This document shows, piece after piece, positions 17,994 to 27,411 of a DNA stretch of 64,000 nt. The notes below the pieces were generated by a model. It had not been told where the DNA came from. It did not search any database and saw only the letters and a program-made list of their open reading frames with translations. Both the position numbers and the translations under genes were made by a program. The stretch's first letter is position 1; each line of letters opens with the position of its first letter. Source of the DNA: Streptomyces sp. SAJ15 (GTDB lineage: Bacteria > Actinomycetota > Actinomycetes > Streptomycetales > Streptomycetaceae); contig NZ_NISY01000003.1 of the NCBI RefSeq assembly GCF_007595705.1, positions 372,001 through 436,000 on the forward strand. The letters are read 5' to 3'.

Positions 17994-18320
17994 ATGGCCG
18001 GTGCCACGGTGACCGTGACCGACGCCGACTTCGAGGAGCTCGTCCTCAAGAGCGACAAGCCGGTGCTCGTCGACTTCTGGGCGGCCTGGTGCGGTCCGTG
18101 CAAGCAGATCGCCCCGTCGCTGGAGGCCATCGCGTCCGAGCACGACGAGATCGTCATCGCCAAGCTCAACATCGACGAGAACCCGGCCACGGCCGCGAAG
18201 TACGGCGTGATGTCCATCCCGACGCTCAACGTCTACCAGGGCGGCGAGGTCGTCAAGACCATCGTCGGTGCCAAGCCGAAGGCCGCCATCGAGCGCGACC
18301 TGAGCGACTTCCTGGCCTGA
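17994..18320 (+). CDS. trxA: Thioredoxin
   Basis: 108-residue cytoplasmic thiol-disulfide oxidoreductase. The active site is Trp32-Cys33-Gly-Pro-Cys36 and the cis-proline lies in VMSIPTLNVYQGG, both canonical. ATG with a strong AAGGAG six bases upstream. It is the second gene of the SigR-type trxBA operon and is followed by a 21 bp hairpin. It supplies reducing power to ribonucleotide reductase and peroxidases. Confidence 0.97.
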   Translation: MAGATVTVTDADFEELVLKSDKPVLVDFWAAWCGPCKQIAPSLEAIASEHDEIVIAKLNIDENPATAAKYGVMSIPTLNVYQGGEVVKTIVGAKPKAAIERDLSDFLA

Positions 18321-18328
18321 GCCGAGCA

Positions 18329-18373
18329 GACATGACGAAGGGGCCGCCCGATGGGCGGCCCCTTCGTCATGTC
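18329..18373. terminator. Terminator after trxBA
   Basis: Perfect 21 bp stem (18329-18349 with 18353-18373) with a three-base GAT loop. It lies between the convergent trxA and GNAT genes and can serve both strands. Confidence 0.9.
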
Positions 18374-18384
18374 TCCGTGCAACG

Positions 18385-18398
18385 GTTTCACGTGAAAC
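18385..18398. other. parS site 5
   Basis: Perfect GTTTCACGTGAAAC, 11 bp beyond the trxBA terminator in the convergent spacer. Confidence 0.95.
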
Positions 18399-18418
18399 CG
18401 AGCAGCGGGGAAGACCTC

Positions 18419-19036
18419 TCACAGCGGTCGAAGCGCCGGTTCCTTCTGCACCGCGCCCAGCAGCCGGTCCAAGGCCAGCTCGACGTCTTCCTTCCACGAG
18501 ATCGTCGTGCGCAGCTCCAGCCGCAGCCGCGGATAGCGCGGGTGGGGGCGCACGGTCTTGAAGCCGACGGCCAACAGGTGGTCGGCCGGCAGCACACAGG
18601 CCGGCTCCTTCCAGCGGGCGTCGCCGAACGCCTCGATGGCCTTGAAGCCCCGCCGGATCAGATCCTTGGCGACCGTCTGCACCATGACCCGGCCGAGTCC
18701 CTGGCCCTGGTACCCCGGCATCAGCCAGGCGGTCATCAGCTGCACCGCGTCCGCGGACACCGGGCTGGTGGGAAACGCCGTGGAGCGCGGCACATACGCC
18801 GGGGGCGCATAGAGCACAAAGCCCACGGGAACCTCGTCGACATAGACCACACGGCCGCAGGAGCCCCACTCCAGCAGCACCGCCGAGATCCAGGCTTCCT
18901 TCTCCAACTCCGGTCGACCGGCTCTGACAGCGGCCTCACCGCTGACGGGGTCGAGCTCCCAGAAGACACACGCCCGACAGCGCTTGGGGATATCCGGAAG
19001 GTTGTCCAGCGTGAGCGGTACGAGCCGACGCCCCAT
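18419..19036 (-). CDS. GNAT family N-acetyltransferase
   Basis: 205-residue acetyl-CoA-dependent acetyltransferase of unknown substrate. The N-terminal part has a Cys-rich CRACVFWELDPVSGEAA, conserved in streptomycete homologues of this locus. The acetyl-CoA motif is WLMPGYQGQGLGRVMVQ, followed by the EAFGDARW segment. The ATG at 19036 (MGRRLVPLT) is preferred, with GAGGA 11 bases upstream; a GTG at 19054 would add six residues. It lies downstream of parAB on the same strand, separated by a hairpin. A link to chromosome segregation is unproven. Confidence 0.88.
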   Translation of the reverse strand: MGRRLVPLTLDNLPDIPKRCRACVFWELDPVSGEAAVRAGRPELEKEAWISAVLLEWGSCGRVVYVDEVPVGFVLYAPPAYVPRSTAFPTSPVSADAVQLMTAWLMPGYQGQGLGRVMVQTVAKDLIRRGFKAIEAFGDARWKEPACVLPADHLLAVGFKTVRPHPRYPRLRLELRTTISWKEDVELALDRLLGAVQKEPALRPL

Positions 19037-19162
19037 GCAGCACCAGTTCCTCACTCCATCGCCGGCCGCGCCGAGAGCGGCCGACTGGTCAATGGATGCG
19101 CCCTACCTGATCGCATCGTATCCGCGCGCACATCGCGCTGATACCGCCAAAGGGGAAAGAGA

Positions 19163-19198
19163 ACGGGTCGTGTTCCGATCATGTGGAACCCGACCCGT
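19163..19198 (-). terminator. Terminator after parAB
   Basis: Stem 19163-19176 with 19185-19198 (14 positions, one mismatch), loop of 8. It sits 17 bp beyond the parB stop. Confidence 0.75.
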
Positions 19199-19215
19199 CC
19201 TGTGCGAGCTCTGCC

Positions 19216-20325
19216 CTACTCGGACGCGCCCGCCACTTCCTCGGAGAGCCTCTGTTCCAGAACCCTGCCCTCACCCGGCGCCATCGCGCCCAGGATGCGC
19301 TCAAGATCCTCCATCGAGGCGAACTCGACGACGATCTTCCCCTTCTTCTGACCGAGGTCTACCTTCACCCGGGTCTCGAAGCGGTCGGAGAGCCGAGTGG
19401 CGAGGTCGCTGAGGGCGGGCGAGACACGCGCCCCGGCGCGGGGCCCCTTGGCCTTCCGGTTGCTCTCCGGCCGCGTCCCCATCAGGGTCACGATCTCTTC
19501 CACCGCACGCACCGAGAGTCCCTCCGCGACGATGCGGTGTGCGAGCCGATCCTGCTCTTCGGCGTCATCGACCGACAGCAGCGCGCGGGCGTGGCCCGCG
19601 GAGAGCACCCCGGCCGCCACTCGGCGCTGCACCGCCGGGGAGAGCTTCAGCAGACGCAGCGTGTTGGAGACCTGGGGCCGCGAGCGTCCGATGCGGTCGG
19701 CCAGCTCGTCGTGGGTGCAGTTGAAGTCCTTGAGCAGCTGGTCGTACGCGGCCGCCTCTTCCAGCGGGTTGAGCTGCGCGCGGTGCAGATTCTCCAGCAG
19801 CGCGTCGAGGAGCAGCTTCTCGTCGTCGGTGTCCCGGACGATCGCCGGAATCTTCTCCAGCCCCGCCTCGCGGCAGGCACGCCAGCGGCGCTCGCCCATG
19901 ATGAGCTCGTACCACTCGGGCCCCAGCTGCCGTACGACGACCGGCTGGAGGAGACCGACCTCCTGGATGGAGGTGACCAGCTCGGCGAGGGCGTCCTCGT
20001 CGAAGACCGCACGCGGCTGCCGCGGGTTCGGCTTGATGGAGTCCAGGGGCAGCTCCGCGAAGTGCGCTCCGGCCACCTCTTCGGTGACCGTCGGCGCGGG
20101 AGCCGCCTCGGTCGTGGACGCGGGCTCCGTTTCACGTGAAACGGGCGTCGAGGGCAGCGCGGTGACCTTGGCAGCGGCCACACCCCGCTCCGGGGTCAGC
20201 ACCGGCACCGCGGCGGGCGAGGTGGCTCCGGCCGAGACCGCAGGGCCGGCGCTGTCCGCCGCCTTCGGCGCGGGAGGAATCAACGCACCGAGCCCACGGC
20301 CCAGCCCTCTGCGTCGCTCGCTCAC
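19216..20325 (-). CDS. parB: Chromosome partitioning protein ParB
   Basis: 369-residue parS-binding CTPase/DNA clamp. N-terminus [18 protein letters not shown] is the ParA-interacting tail, followed by a disordered linker. The ParB/Noc N-domain has [17 protein letters not shown] and the CTP-site motif GERRWRAC. The HTH region is [20 protein letters not shown], and the C-terminal dimer domain ends the protein. GTG start overlapping the parA stop by four bases with AGGAGGGG upstream. The linker contains parS site 6, read in frame as VSRET. In Streptomyces, ParB forms regularly spaced complexes in sporulating hyphae. Confidence 0.97.
   Translation of the reverse strand: MSERRRGLGRGLGALIPPAPKAADSAGPAVSAGATSPAAVPVLTPERGVAAAKVTALPSTPVSRETEPASTTEAAPAPTVTEEVAGAHFAELPLDSIKPNPRQPRAVFDEDALAELVTSIQEVGLLQPVVVRQLGPEWYELIMGERRWRACREAGLEKIPAIVRDTDDEKLLLDALLENLHRAQLNPLEEAAAYDQLLKDFNCTHDELADRIGRSRPQVSNTLRLLKLSPAVQRRVAAGVLSAGHARALLSVDDAEEQDRLAHRIVAEGLSVRAVEEIVTLMGTRPESNRKAKGPRAGARVSPALSDLATRLSDRFETRVKVDLGQKKGKIVVEFASMEDLERILGAMAPGEGRVLEQRLSEEVAGASE
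20129..20142. other. parS site 6 (inside parB)
   Basis: Perfect GTTTCACGTGAAAC in the parB linker, encoding VSRET. Confidence 0.95.
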
Positions 20326-21398
20326 TGAATCCCCTCCTGCACACTGTGCTGGTTGTTCTGGGCCAGCACATGGGCGTGCCGGCCGTCGTAGTGCACTCCG
20401 ACCCCCCGGAGCGCGAGTTCACGGGCGGCCTCCATATAGGACAGCGCGCCGCTGGATCCCGGGTCATAGGTGAGGACCGTCTGCCCGTAGCTGGGCGCCT
20501 CCGAGATACGGACCGACCGCGGAATGCTCGTCCGCAGCACCTCGCTGCCGAAGTGGCTGCGCACCTCCTCCGCCACCTGCGAGGCCAGTCGGGTGCGGCC
20601 GTCGTACATCGTGAGCAGGATCGTGGAGACATGGAGCTTGGGGTTGAGATGCCCCCGCACCAGATCGACGTTCCGCAGCAGCTGCCCCAGGCCCTCCAGC
20701 GCGTAGTACTCGCACTGGATGGGGATCAGCACCTCGGCGCCCGCGACGAGGGCGTTCACGGTCAGCAGGCCCAGCGAGGGCGGGCAGTCGATCAGGATGT
20801 AGTCCAGCGGCTGCTCATACGCCTGGATGGCTCGCTGGAGCCTGCTCTCCCGGGCCACCAGCGAGACCAGCTCGATCTCGGCTCCGGCCAGGTCGATGGT
20901 GGCGGGGGCACAGAACAGCCCTTCCACATCGGGGACCGGCTGCACCACGTCGGAGAGGGGCTTGCTGTCGACCAGGACGTCGTAGATCGAGGGCACCTCG
21001 GCGTGGTGGTCGATGCCCAGGGCCGTGGACGCGTTGCCCTGGGGGTCGAGGTCGATCACCAGCACGCGCCCGCCGTGGAGCGCCAGGGAGGCGGCGAGGT
21101 TGACCGTGGTGGTCGTCTTGCCGACCCCGCCCTTCTGGTTGGCGACCACGATCACGCGGGTCTGCTCGGGCCGGGGTAGACCGTTGCCCGTGCGGCCGAT
21201 CGACTCGACTGCCAGCTGTGCGGCGCGACCGATGGGGGCGCTGTCCATCGGGGGCGGTGTTTCACGTGAAACACCCTCTCCCGCCGATTCGGTACGGGGG
21301 CCGGGGACCGGGTCGGTCATCGGCCCCGCGATGTTGGCGTCGGACCGCAAGGATTCACTCTCCTCGACATCAGGCTCGCGATGAACAGAGCCTGCCAT
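20322..21398 (-). CDS. parA: Chromosome partitioning ATPase ParA
   Basis: Walker-type ATPase that positions ParB-parS complexes. The deviant Walker A is KGGVGKTTT; the Walker B region is [12 protein letters not shown]. The start is uncertain. I give ATG 21398 ([13 protein letters not shown], 358 residues), the form I recall from other streptomycetes; it lacks a strong ribosome site. Other in-frame starts are ATG 21476 and GTG 21563, the latter reading straight through parS site 8 as MFHVK. The N-terminal extension carries parS site 7 as VSRET. In S. coelicolor parAB has a constitutive and a development-specific promoter; the leader here has a perfect DnaA box at 21453-21461. Confidence 0.93.
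   Translation of the reverse strand: MAGSVHREPDVEESESLRSDANIAGPMTDPVPGPRTESAGEGVSRETPPPMDSAPIGRAAQLAVESIGRTGNGLPRPEQTRVIVVANQKGGVGKTTTTVNLAASLALHGGRVLVIDLDPQGNASTALGIDHHAEVPSIYDVLVDSKPLSDVVQPVPDVEGLFCAPATIDLAGAEIELVSLVARESRLQRAIQAYEQPLDYILIDCPPSLGLLTVNALVAGAEVLIPIQCEYYALEGLGQLLRNVDLVRGHLNPKLHVSTILLTMYDGRTRLASQVAEEVRSHFGSEVLRTSIPRSVRISEAPSYGQTVLTYDPGSSGALSYMEAARELALRGVGVHYDGRHAHVLAQNNQHSVQEGIQ
21259..21272. other. parS site 7 (inside parA)
   Basis: Perfect GTTTCACGTGAAAC in the parA N-terminal extension, encoding VSRET. Confidence 0.95.
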
Positions 21399-21452
21399 GT
21401 TTTGGGGTTCGTGAACCAGCGAGGCCCGTTCTTCTGTGGAGGAATCCACCGT

Positions 21453-21461
21453 TGTGGACAA
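21453..21461 (-). promoter_or_regulatory. Perfect DnaA box in the parA leader
   Basis: TGTGGACAA is the complement of TTGTCCACA, the Streptomyces DnaA consensus. It lies 55 bp upstream of the preferred parA start inside the dyad GTTGTGGACAAC. Confidence 0.6.
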
Positions 21462-21547
21462 CTCCGTGCCCCTCATGACGGGCTTGCGGCCACGCGGCGC
21501 GGCAGCCGCGCGACCACGGCTGATGATTCCATGCAGCAGAGAGCGAC

Positions 21548-21561
21548 GTTTCACGTGAAAC
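21548..21561. other. parS site 8 (parA upstream region)
   Basis: Perfect GTTTCACGTGAAAC in the parA-rsmG spacer, 150 bp from the preferred parA start. It may allow ParB to influence parAB transcription. Confidence 0.95.
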
Positions 21562-21647
21562 ACGATGCACGCGCACTACCGCCCGGCCGCCACGACACTC
21601 CGGAATGGGTAGTTTTGACAGCTTGTATGGAGCATTGTGCCTAAAAT

Positions 21648-21700
21648 CGAAGGCCCGTCATGGGCCCAGCCGAGACGCTGGACCCGACAACGGGCCTTCG
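21648..21700 (-). terminator. Terminator after rsmG
   Basis: Outer 11 bp stem (21648-21658 with 21690-21700) enclosing an inner CCAGC/GCTGG stem. On the minus strand it is followed by ATTTTAGG. It ends 16 bp beyond the rsmG stop. Confidence 0.75.
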
Positions 21701-21716
21701 TTCCACGGAAGCCGAC

Positions 21717-22430
21717 TCAGCGACGCCGGCGGGTGCCCTTCCGGGCCGCCTTCGCCCGCTTCGCGGCGAACCGCACACCTCCCGGGCTCTCACCGACCTC
21801 GACGCGCACCACGGTGGAGGGCGGGTCCACGATCCCCTCACCGACGTGCAGCACCTCGGTGTCCACCACGCCGAGCTTGCTCAGCGCCGCCCGGGCGTGC
21901 TTCAGCTCCTCCTCGGCCGTGTCGCCCTTGAGCGCGAGCATCTCCCCGTAGGGGCGCAGCAGCGGGACGCCCCAGCCGGCGAGCCGGTCCAGCGGGGCCA
22001 CCGCCCGCGCCGTGACCACATGCACCGGAGGCAGCTTCCCCAGGACCTCCTCGGCCCGCCCGCGCACCACCGTCACATGGTCGAGCCCCAGCAGCTCCAC
22101 GATCTCCTGGAGGAAGTTGGTGCGGCGCAGCAGCGGCTCGAGCAGGGTGATCCGCAGGTCCGGGCGGGTCAGGGCCAGCGGGATGCCGGGCAGACCGGCG
22201 CCGGAGCCCACATCGCACACCGAGACGCCCTCCGGGACCACCTCGGAGAGCACCGCGCAGTTCAGCAGATGGCGCTCCCAGAGCCGAGGCACCTCACGCG
22301 GGCCGATCAGGCCGCGGGTGACGCCGACGTCGGCCAGGAGCTCCGCATAGCGCACAGCCTCCGGAAAGCAGTCGCCGAATACGTCCCGAGCCACCTCCGG
22401 CGCCGGGGGGAGCTCCGCTGCTTCCGTCAC
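21717..22430 (-). CDS. rsmG: 16S rRNA (guanine-N7) methyltransferase RsmG (GidB)
   Basis: 237-residue SAM-dependent enzyme that methylates G527 of 16S rRNA; loss gives low-level streptomycin resistance. Motif I is [17 protein letters not shown], followed by [16 protein letters not shown] and [13 protein letters not shown]. The C-terminal tail is Arg/Lys-rich. GTG 22430 is chosen, with GGAAGG nine bases upstream; a TTG at 22451 would add seven residues. It is the last gene of the rpmH-rnpA-yidD-yidC-jag-rsmG series, separated from jag by a hairpin. Confidence 0.94.
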   Translation of the reverse strand: MTEAAELPPAPEVARDVFGDCFPEAVRYAELLADVGVTRGLIGPREVPRLWERHLLNCAVLSEVVPEGVSVCDVGSGAGLPGIPLALTRPDLRITLLEPLLRRTNFLQEIVELLGLDHVTVVRGRAEEVLGKLPPVHVVTARAVAPLDRLAGWGVPLLRPYGEMLALKGDTAEEELKHARAALSKLGVVDTEVLHVGEGIVDPPSTVVRVEVGESPGGVRFAAKRAKAARKGTRRRR

Positions 22431-22486
22431 GGGGACCGTCCTTCCGTACAAGCACTCTGGGAACGCTGATGTCAGGCTGACAAGAT

Positions 22487-22516
22487 TCGGCCCCGTCTGC
22501 GAGCAGACGGGGCCGA
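22487..22516 (-). terminator. Hairpin between jag and rsmG
   Basis: Near-perfect palindrome (22487-22500 with 22503-22516, 14 bases each side; the apex forms a small loop). It probably ends or attenuates the rpmH-jag transcript before rsmG. Confidence 0.8.
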
Positions 22517-22545
22517 GTACGGCATGAAGCCGGAAACCGAGCCGG

Positions 22546-23055
22546 TCAGGCCGGGAGGACGACCACTCGGCGCTCGGGCTCTTCGCCCTCGGACTCGCTG
22601 CGCAGCCCCGCGGCCGCGACGGCGTCGTGGACGACCTTCCGCTCGAAGGGCGTCATCGGCTTGAGCTTCACCGGCTCACCGCTGCCCTTGGCCTCCTCGG
22701 CGGCCTTGGCGCCCAGGGCGGTGAGCTCCTCGCGCTTGCGGGCGCGGAAGCCGGCGATGTCCAGCATCAGCCGGCTGCGGTCACCGGTCTCCCGGTGCAC
22801 GGCGAGCCGGGTGAGCTCCTGGAGGGCCTCCAGGACCTCGCCATCGCGACCCACCAGCTTCTGCAGGTCACGGCTGGTCGAGTCGCTGATGATCGACACC
22901 GCGGCGCGATCGGCCTCGACATCCATGTCGATGTCGCCGTCGAGGTCCGCGATGTCCAGCAGCCCCTCAAGGTAGTCGGCCGCGATCTCCCCCTCCTGCT
23001 CCAGGCGGGTCAGGGTGTCGACACCCTCGGCAGCGGGCGTGGTGCCTTCCGTCAC
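22546..23055 (-). CDS. jag: Jag/KhpB-like KH-R3H RNA-binding protein
   Basis: 169 residues. A short acidic N-terminus leads to a KH domain (about 55-110, with [18 protein letters not shown] carrying the GxxG-type loop) and an R3H domain (about 110-160) with [15 protein letters not shown]. It lacks the extended N-terminal Jag domain of Firmicutes, as usual in actinobacteria. It is thought to bind RNA and affect cell-envelope growth together with the YidC pathway. GTG start with AAGGAG nine bases upstream; 14 bp after yidC, so same operon. Confidence 0.92.
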   Translation of the reverse strand: MTEGTTPAAEGVDTLTRLEQEGEIAADYLEGLLDIADLDGDIDMDVEADRAAVSIISDSTSRDLQKLVGRDGEVLEALQELTRLAVHRETGDRSRLMLDIAGFRARKREELTALGAKAAEEAKGSGEPVKLKPMTPFERKVVHDAVAAAGLRSESEGEEPERRVVVLPA

Positions 23056-23069
23056 GGATGGGCTCCTTC

Positions 23070-24218
23070 TTACTTCTTGGACGGGTGCTTGGGCCGCTGC
23101 TGGCCGCCCTTGCGCTGTCCGGACTTGGCGTTACGGGAGGAGCCAGAAGCCGTGCCGCCGGCCGGCTTGCCGCCCTGCGCCCCGCCCTTCTTCTCCTTGG
23201 AGATCTTCTGCCCCGAGGGCGTCGAAGCCAGGGAGCGCCGCTCTCCGGACTCGGCCTGGTCGGCCCCCGCGGAACGCTGGGCGGTCCCGGACTGGCGCTT
23301 CGACTTCGTCTGCCGCTTCGGCTGCTGGCGAGCCGCACGGGCCGCCTCTGCGGCCTTCTTCGCCTCGACCTCGGCCGGCTCCTCCTTGAGCTTGCCCTTG
23401 GCACGCAGCCGCTCCTGGCGCTGCGTGTAGGCGATGCTGCCCGGGGTGGGGTTCCGGCGGATGATGAACATCTGCTGGCCCATGGTCCAGACGTTGGTGG
23501 TCAGCCAGTAGACGAGCACACCGACCGGGAAGTTGATGCCGAAGACGGCGAACATGATCGGGAAGACGTACATCAGCATCTTCTGCTGCTGCATGAACGG
23601 CGTCTTCACCGTCAGGTCGACGTTCTTCGTCATCAGCTGGCGCTGCGTGTAGAACTGCGACAGCGACATCAGCACGATCATGGTGACCGTGACGACCCGG
23701 ACGTCGAGCAGCGAGGCGCCCAGCGACTCGACCTTCTCCGCCGAGTCCATGAACTTCGCGGCCAGCGGGGCGCCGAAGATGTGGGCGTTACGCGCACTGT
23801 CCAGCAGCGCCTGGTCGTCGATGACGCCGACCGTGTGGTTGTTCGCGATCTTGTTGAGGACCTGGTAGAGCGCGAGGAAGAACGGCGACTGGGCCAGAAT
23901 CGGGAGACAGCTCGAGAGCGGGTTGGTGCCCGTCTCCTTGTAGAGCTTCATCATCTCTTCGGACTGGCGCTGCCGGTCGCTCTTGTAGCGCTCCTGGATG
24001 GCCTTCATCTTCGGCTGGAGCGCCTGCATGTTCCGGGTCGCCTTGATCTGCTTCACGAAGAGCGGGATCAGGCAGATACGGACCACGACCACCAGGGAGA
24101 CGATGGACAGACCCCAGGCCCAGCCACTGTCCTTGTCGAAGACAAGGCTGTACAGCGAGTGGAACTGGACGATGATCCAGGAAACTGCGGTATAGAGAGG
24201 ACCGAGGATCGTGTCCAC
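23070..24218 (-). CDS. yidC: Membrane protein insertase YidC
   Basis: 382-residue polytopic insertase (Oxa1 family) that folds and inserts membrane proteins with or without SecYEG. The conserved core spans about 30-270, including [39 protein letters not shown] and the hydrophilic-groove helices. About 110 C-terminal residues are highly basic and disordered ([21 protein letters not shown]), able to contact ribosomes. GTG 24218; yidD ends three bases upstream. Gene order rpmH-rnpA-yidD-yidC-jag is the classical bacterial arrangement. Confidence 0.96.
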   Translation of the reverse strand: MDTILGPLYTAVSWIIVQFHSLYSLVFDKDSGWAWGLSIVSLVVVVRICLIPLFVKQIKATRNMQALQPKMKAIQERYKSDRQRQSEEMMKLYKETGTNPLSSCLPILAQSPFFLALYQVLNKIANNHTVGVIDDQALLDSARNAHIFGAPLAAKFMDSAEKVESLGASLLDVRVVTVTMIVLMSLSQFYTQRQLMTKNVDLTVKTPFMQQQKMLMYVFPIMFAVFGINFPVGVLVYWLTTNVWTMGQQMFIIRRNPTPGSIAYTQRQERLRAKGKLKEEPAEVEAKKAAEAARAARQQPKRQTKSKRQSGTAQRSAGADQAESGERRSLASTPSGQKISKEKKGGAQGGKPAGGTASGSSRNAKSGQRKGGQQRPKHPSKK

Positions 24219-24221
24219 GAA

Positions 24222-24539
24222 TCAGACTCCTTGGGCGTTGGGCTGAGTCTCGGGCTGTGCGGCAGGCGGGACGGCTGTGCGCCCACCGAGGCGGCTCCTC
24301 AGCCGCTGATGCCAGACCGGACGCTTCCGGGGAGGGACGTGGTCGACGCCCCCGAGCGACCACGGATTGCAGCGCAGGATGCGCCAGGCCGTCAGAGCCG
24401 TCCCTTTCACCGCACCGTGCACCTTGATGGCCTCATAGCCATAGTGTGAGCACGACGGGTAGTACTTGCAGACCGGTCCCAACAGGGGACTGATGGTCCA
24501 CTGGTACAGCTTGATCAGCCAGAGCAGCGGGTACTTCAC
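24222..24539 (-). CDS. yidD: Membrane protein insertion efficiency factor YidD
   Basis: 105-residue DUF37/YidD protein that assists insertion at the YidC site. Its core is about 70 residues long with [20 protein letters not shown] and [12 protein letters not shown], then [15 protein letters not shown]. An Arg/Pro tail follows. GTG 24539 overlaps the end of rnpA by four bases (GTGA). Confidence 0.95.
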   Translation of the reverse strand: MKYPLLWLIKLYQWTISPLLGPVCKYYPSCSHYGYEAIKVHGAVKGTALTAWRILRCNPWSLGGVDHVPPRKRPVWHQRLRSRLGGRTAVPPAAQPETQPNAQGV

Positions 24540-24907
24540 TTCGGCACCCCTCCCAGCAGCCGCTGCAGAGCAGTGTCGAGATCGCGGGCCAGCTGGTCGT
24601 GACCCGCTTCACCCGCACCGGGCAGCGCCCGTACGACCACCAGGCTACCTTCGGGGAACCGATCGAGGCGGTCGCGCATCAGGTGGCGCAGCCGCCGCTT
24701 CACCAGATTGCGGACGACGGCGCCGCCGACGGCCTTGCTGACGACGAAACCCGCACGCACCGGGGGAGCACTCTCCCCAGATGCGTGCGGGTCCGTTGCA
24801 CCGCTTCGAAGGTGGACGACGAGGAGCGGGCGTCCGGCCCTGCGTCCTCGGCGTACCGCGGTCGCGAAGTCCTCGCGCCGCCTCAGCCGATGCTGGTCAG
24901 GCAGCAC
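24536..24907 (-). CDS. rnpA: Ribonuclease P protein component
   Basis: 123-residue basic protein that aids the RNase P RNA in removing tRNA 5' leaders. The RNR motif region is [19 protein letters not shown] (about 62-80), and the N-terminus has [21 protein letters not shown] 24907. It lies 15 bp after rpmH and overlaps yidD. Confidence 0.95.
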   Translation of the reverse strand: MLPDQHRLRRREDFATAVRRGRRAGRPLLVVHLRSGATDPHASGESAPPVRAGFVVSKAVGGAVVRNLVKRRLRHLMRDRLDRFPEGSLVVVRALPGAGEAGHDQLARDLDTALQRLLGGVPK

Positions 24908-24922
24908 GTCACGACCTTGCGA

Positions 24923-25060
24923 TCAGGCGGACAGGCGCGCGCGACCCTTGCCACGGCGGGCCGCGAGGATGGCGCGACCGGCACGGGTGCGCATCCGCAG
25001 CCGGAAGCCGTGGGTCTTCGCGCGGCGGCGGTTGTTCGGCTGGAAGGTGCGCTTGCTCAC
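24923..25060 (-). CDS. rpmH: 50S ribosomal protein L34
   Basis: 45 residues, beginning [19 protein letters not shown] and ending GKGRARLSA: the whole conserved L34 sequence. The GTG at 25060 is the first codon of the leftward rpmH-rnpA-yidD-yidC-jag operon. It is too short to be flagged by length-based gene finding but unmistakable by sequence. Confidence 0.97.
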   Translation of the reverse strand: MSKRTFQPNNRRRAKTHGFRLRMRTRAGRAILAARRGKGRARLSA

Positions 25061-25475
25061 TCGGGGGCTCCAGAAATGAATCGGGTGGTGGCGGGACATC
25101 GCCTGGCTGTCACCGTGCGCCCACGAGAAGCTCGCAATACGCCCGAGTGCACCGCTTCACAACCACTATGTCTGTGGTCTTTGCCCATCGGAGGCAGGCG
25201 GCAGCAGCCATCGACAACTCGACCTGGTTACGGTACGCGCGACTACGCCATCCGGTCAAACCGGCGGGTCGTGGGGTGTCCCACTGTCCCCAGGGTCAGG
25301 AGAACGCCCGGGAACATCGCATGGCACATTTGTACACACCCTGTGGACAACGACTTGAACCACGCCCCGAGCCTGACTACCGTGGCTGGGCTTCGATTCC
25401 TTCCCGCCCGTCGCGAGAACCACACATCCGTGGGACCTGTCGGCGTCCCCCGCCCCGAGTGAGAGAGCGTGCCCT
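25061..25475. promoter_or_regulatory. Divergent rpmH-dnaA promoter region
   Basis: 415 bp without a gene, carrying promoters for rpmH (leftwards) and dnaA (rightwards). Its clearest elements are two DnaA-box-like sequences at 25330-25350, 126-146 bp before the dnaA start. I did not find convincing -10/-35 pairs. Confidence 0.7.
25330..25350. promoter_or_regulatory. Two opposed DnaA boxes in the dnaA leader
   Basis: TTGTACACA (25330-25338, one mismatch) and TGTGGACAA (25342-25350, a perfect TTGTCCACA on the minus strand) face each other three bases apart. DnaA autoregulation through promoter boxes is known in Streptomyces. Confidence 0.75.
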
Positions 25476-27347
25476 GTGGCTGACGTACCCGCCGATCTTG
25501 CCGCAGTGTGGCCGCGCGTGCTCGAACAACTCCTCGGCGAAGGCCGTGGCCACGGCGTCGAGGCGAAGGACGAGCACTGGATCAAGCGGTGCCAGCCGCT
25601 GGCCCTCGTCGCCGACACGGCGCTGCTCGCGGTCCCCAACGAGTTCGCCAAGGGCGTGCTCGAGGGCCGGCTGTCGCCGCTGATTAGCGACACGCTGAGC
25701 CGTGAGTGCGGCCGCCCGATCCGTATCGCGATCACCGTCGACGACTCCGCCGGCGAGCCCCCGGCCCCGCCGCAGCGCCACCAGCCGCAGCCTCCGCAGC
25801 GCGAGGCGTATGAGAATCGCGACACATACGAGGCCCGCGACGCGTACGAGAGCCGCGACGCGTACGAGGGTCGGGACGCGTACGAGAGCCGCCAGCCGTA
25901 CGAGGGCTACGGGCGCGGCGGCGACGAGCTGCCGACGGCCCGCCCCGCCTACCCCGACTACCCCTCGAGCCGCCCCGAGCCCGGCGCGTGGCCCCGGCCG
26001 CAGGACGACTACGGCTGGCAGCAGCAGCGCCTCGGCGGCTTCCCCGAGGGCGGCGACCCCTACGCCTCACAGCACGGCCAGCACGGCTACGAGCCGTCCG
26101 GCCGCGAGCTCCCCGAGCCGGGCGACCGGCCCCGCGGCGGACCGGGTGGCCCCGGCACGCCCGGCGGCGGTCCGGTGCTCCCCGCCCGCCCCGGTGGTCC
26201 GGGCGGCCCCGGTGGCCCCGGCGGAACGGGGGGTTCCGGTGGACCGGGCGGGAGCTCCGGCGGGAGCGGTGCGCTCACCGGCCAGCCCGCCCCGGCCTCC
26301 GGCCCCGGCGAGCCGACCGCGCGGCTGAACCCGAAGTACCTCTTCGACACCTTCGTCATCGGCGCGTCCAACCGCTTCGCGCACGCCGCCGCGGTCGCGG
26401 TGGCCGAGGCGCCCGCCAAGGCGTACAACCCCCTGTTCATCTACGGGGAGTCGGGGCTGGGCAAGACCCACCTGCTGCACGCCATCGGGCACTACGCGCG
26501 CAGCCTGTACCCGGGCACCCGGGTGCGCTATGTGAGCTCCGAGGAGTTCACCAACGAGTTCATCAACTCCATCCGCGACGGCAAGGCGGACGCGTTCCGC
26601 AAGCGCTACCGCGACATGGACATCCTGCTGGTCGACGACATCCAGTTCCTGGCGAGCAAGGAGTCGACGCAGGAGGAGTTCTTCCACACCTTCAACACGC
26701 TCCACAACGCCAACAAGCAGATCGTGCTCTCCTCGGACCGGCCGCCCAAGCAGCTGGTGACCCTGGAGGACCGGCTGCGCAACCGCTTCGAGTGGGGTCT
26801 GATCACCGACGTCCAGCCGCCCGAGCTGGAGACGCGGATCGCGATCCTGCGCAAGAAGGCGGTGCAGGAGCAGCTGAACGCCCCGCCGGAGGTGCTGGAG
26901 TTCATCGCCTCGCGGATCTCACGCAACATCCGCGAGCTGGAGGGCGCGCTGATCCGGGTGACCGCGTTCGCCAGCCTCAACCGCCAGCCGGTGGACCTCG
27001 GGCTGACGGAGATCGTGCTGAAGGACCTGATCCCCGGCGGCGAGGACACCGCCCCCGAGATCACCGCCACCGCCATCATGGCCGCGACCGCGGACTACTT
27101 CGGGCACACGGTCGACGACCTGTGCGGCGCCTCGCGCAGCCGGGTGCTGGTGACCGCGCGGCAGATCGCGATGTACCTGTGCCGGGAGCTCACCGACCTG
27201 TCGCTGCCGAAGATCGGGGCCCAGTTCGGCGGCCGCGACCACACGACGGTGATGCACGCGGACCGCAAGATCCGGGCGCTGATGGCGGAGCGGCGCTCCA
27301 TCTACAACCAGGTGACCGAGCTGACCAACCGCATCAAGAACGGCTAG
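25476..27347 (+). CDS. dnaA: Chromosomal replication initiator DnaA
   Basis: 623-residue AAA+ initiator. Domain I spans about 1-90. Domain II is an unusually long low-complexity linker (about 90-280) with a six-residue repeat ([12 protein letters not shown]) and a Gly/Pro-rich part; such expansion is typical of Streptomyces DnaA. Domain III has Walker [12 protein letters not shown] (about 324-334) and Walker [12 protein letters not shown]. Domain IV has the DNA-binding signature [16 protein letters not shown] 25476. The protein binds the boxes in the following oriC and in its own leader. Confidence 0.98.
   Translation: MADVPADLAAVWPRVLEQLLGEGRGHGVEAKDEHWIKRCQPLALVADTALLAVPNEFAKGVLEGRLSPLISDTLSRECGRPIRIAITVDDSAGEPPAPPQRHQPQPPQREAYENRDTYEARDAYESRDAYEGRDAYESRQPYEGYGRGGDELPTARPAYPDYPSSRPEPGAWPRPQDDYGWQQQRLGGFPEGGDPYASQHGQHGYEPSGRELPEPGDRPRGGPGGPGTPGGGPVLPARPGGPGGPGGPGGTGGSGGPGGSSGGSGALTGQPAPASGPGEPTARLNPKYLFDTFVIGASNRFAHAAAVAVAEAPAKAYNPLFIYGESGLGKTHLLHAIGHYARSLYPGTRVRYVSSEEFTNEFINSIRDGKADAFRKRYRDMDILLVDDIQFLASKESTQEEFFHTFNTLHNANKQIVLSSDRPPKQLVTLEDRLRNRFEWGLITDVQPPELETRIAILRKKAVQEQLNAPPEVLEFIASRISRNIRELEGALIRVTAFASLNRQPVDLGLTEIVLKDLIPGGEDTAPEITATAIMAATADYFGHTVDDLCGASRSRVLVTARQIAMYLCRELTDLSLPKIGAQFGGRDHTTVMHADRKIRALMAERRSIYNQVTELTNRIKNG
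25806..25895 (+). repeat. 18 bp tandem repeat in dnaA domain II
   Basis: Five imperfect 18 bp units around GCGTACGAGAGCCGCGAC, plus a partial sixth, encode the repeated AYESRD hexapeptide. This is likely length-variable between strains. Confidence 0.8.
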
Positions 27348-27377
27348 GCGGGCCGAGGGCGCCGTGCTTCGCGCCGA

Positions 27378-27411
27378 AGGGCGCCCCGGGGAACTCTCCC
27401 CGGGGCGCCCT
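27378..27411 (+). terminator. dnaA terminator
   Basis: 14 bp stem (27378-27391 with 27398-27411), loop AACTCT, 31 bp after the dnaA stop. Confidence 0.85.

Noticed and set aside
21615..21620. TTGACA hexamer in the parA-rsmG spacer, plus strand
   Set aside because: No -10 element at 16-19 bp and no gene follows in that direction.
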